Shown here: piece after piece, positions 12,515 through 12,738 of the stretch
Numbering within the stretch: the stretch's first letter is position 1
Layout of the letters: every line of letters starts with the position of its first letter
DNA from: Actinomycetota bacterium
GTDB taxonomy: Bacteria > Actinomycetota > Acidimicrobiia > IMCC26256 > JACDBD01
Reading direction: 5' to 3'
Length of the DNA: 12,738 bases
NCBI GenBank assembly: GCA_013695115.1
Contig: JACDBD010000025.1
Span: forward strand, 1-12,738
The notes under the pieces: model-generated
Database searches by the model: none
Told to the model about the DNA's origin: nothing
The model's input: the letters and a program-made list of their open reading frames with translations, nothing else
Made by a program: the position numbers and the translations under genes

Positions 12515-12738
12515 ATGCAAGGTCGAACGAAGATCCTCATCGCCGGGGCCGCCGCGGTGGTGGCCCTCGGTACGGGGACCGGAATCGCCATCGCCGGCGG
12601 TGGTGGCGACGACGACGAGGCCCCGATCACCGGCAGTGCCCTCGAGCAGGCCAAGGCGGCCGCGCTCGCGGAGACCGGCGGCGGCACCGTCACCGAGACC
12701 GAGGTCGGCGACGAGGAGAGCCTCTACGAGGTCGAGGT
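12515..12738 (+). CDS. PepSY-domain protein, N-terminal part (runs off the window)
   Basis: The first 74 residues are present. Residues 1-28 have a signal-peptide or membrane-anchor pattern (QGRTK, then a hydrophobic Ala/Gly/Val run ending AIAGGGG). An acidic DDDE linker follows, then PITGSALEQAKAAALAETGGG and TVTETEVGDEESLYEVE, the opening helix and first strand of a PepSY domain as found in small exported actinobacterial proteins. ATG 12515 is supported by AGGAGG 4 nt upstream. Such proteins are often encoded next to an OmpR-type system and are induced by it; here the TTCAG boxes support that. The function of the domain (possible protease inhibition or envelope sensing) is not established. 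Confidence 0.85.
   Translation, partial: MQGRTKILIAGAAAVVALGTGTGIAIAGGGGDDDEAPITGSALEQAKAAALAETGGGTVTETEVGDEESLYEVE

Overview
The window is high-GC DNA that is almost fully coding, with many GTG starts, short divergent spacers and 4- to 40-nt gene overlaps. The gene families point to an actinobacterium: a glutamate-cysteine ligase that resembles mycobacterial Rv0433, a deazaflavin (F420)-type nitroreductase, a P450, and an OmpR-type two-component system beside a PepSY gene. Acidimicrobiia or a relative is my guess; the sequence does not prove it. No tRNA, rRNA, CRISPR array, insertion sequence or prophage gene is visible.

Layout. 1-300 (+): 3' end of an M48-type metallopeptidase. 261-785 (-): a peroxiredoxin-like protein whose active-site motif contains an in-frame TGA (U-L-L-C), with a SECIS-like hairpin just downstream; I read it as a selenoprotein. 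805-1368 (+): an HD-domain protein like the mixed-valent diiron oxygenases, divergent from the selenoprotein. 1394-2017 (-): a poly-gamma-glutamate hydrolase family protein, divergent from a two-gene operon (2028-4360, +) of glutamate-cysteine ligase and an M20 amidohydrolase that overlap by 4 nt. 4498-5013 (-) and 5325-6449 (+): two divergent envelope hydrolases, an M23 lipoprotein and a coiled-coil glucosaminidase. The 311-bp spacer between them holds two sigma-28/WhiG-like promoter matches, one facing each gene. 6462-8235 (-): CoA-transferase and a cupin dioxygenase in one operon, divergent from a cytochrome P450 (8260-9480, +) across a 24-bp spacer. 9489-12365 (-): a probable operon of response regulator, histidine kinase, VOC protein and F420-type nitroreductase. 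12515-end (+): start of a PepSY-domain protein.

The genes group into four themes: redox and thiol chemistry (selenoprotein, glutamate-cysteine ligase), gamma-glutamyl and amide chemistry (poly-gamma-glutamate hydrolase, M20), cell-wall remodelling (M23, glucosaminidase), and small-molecule catabolism (P450, cupin, CoA-transferase). The regulatory signals are unusually readable. The best are the UGA plus SECIS-like hairpin, the matched sigma-28-like promoters, a back-to-back leaderless promoter at 8236-8259, and paired TTCAG-N6-TTCAG boxes flanking the two-component/PepSY divergent region. The histidine kinase also appears to lack a HAMP domain. All calls come from reading the sequence; no database search was run.
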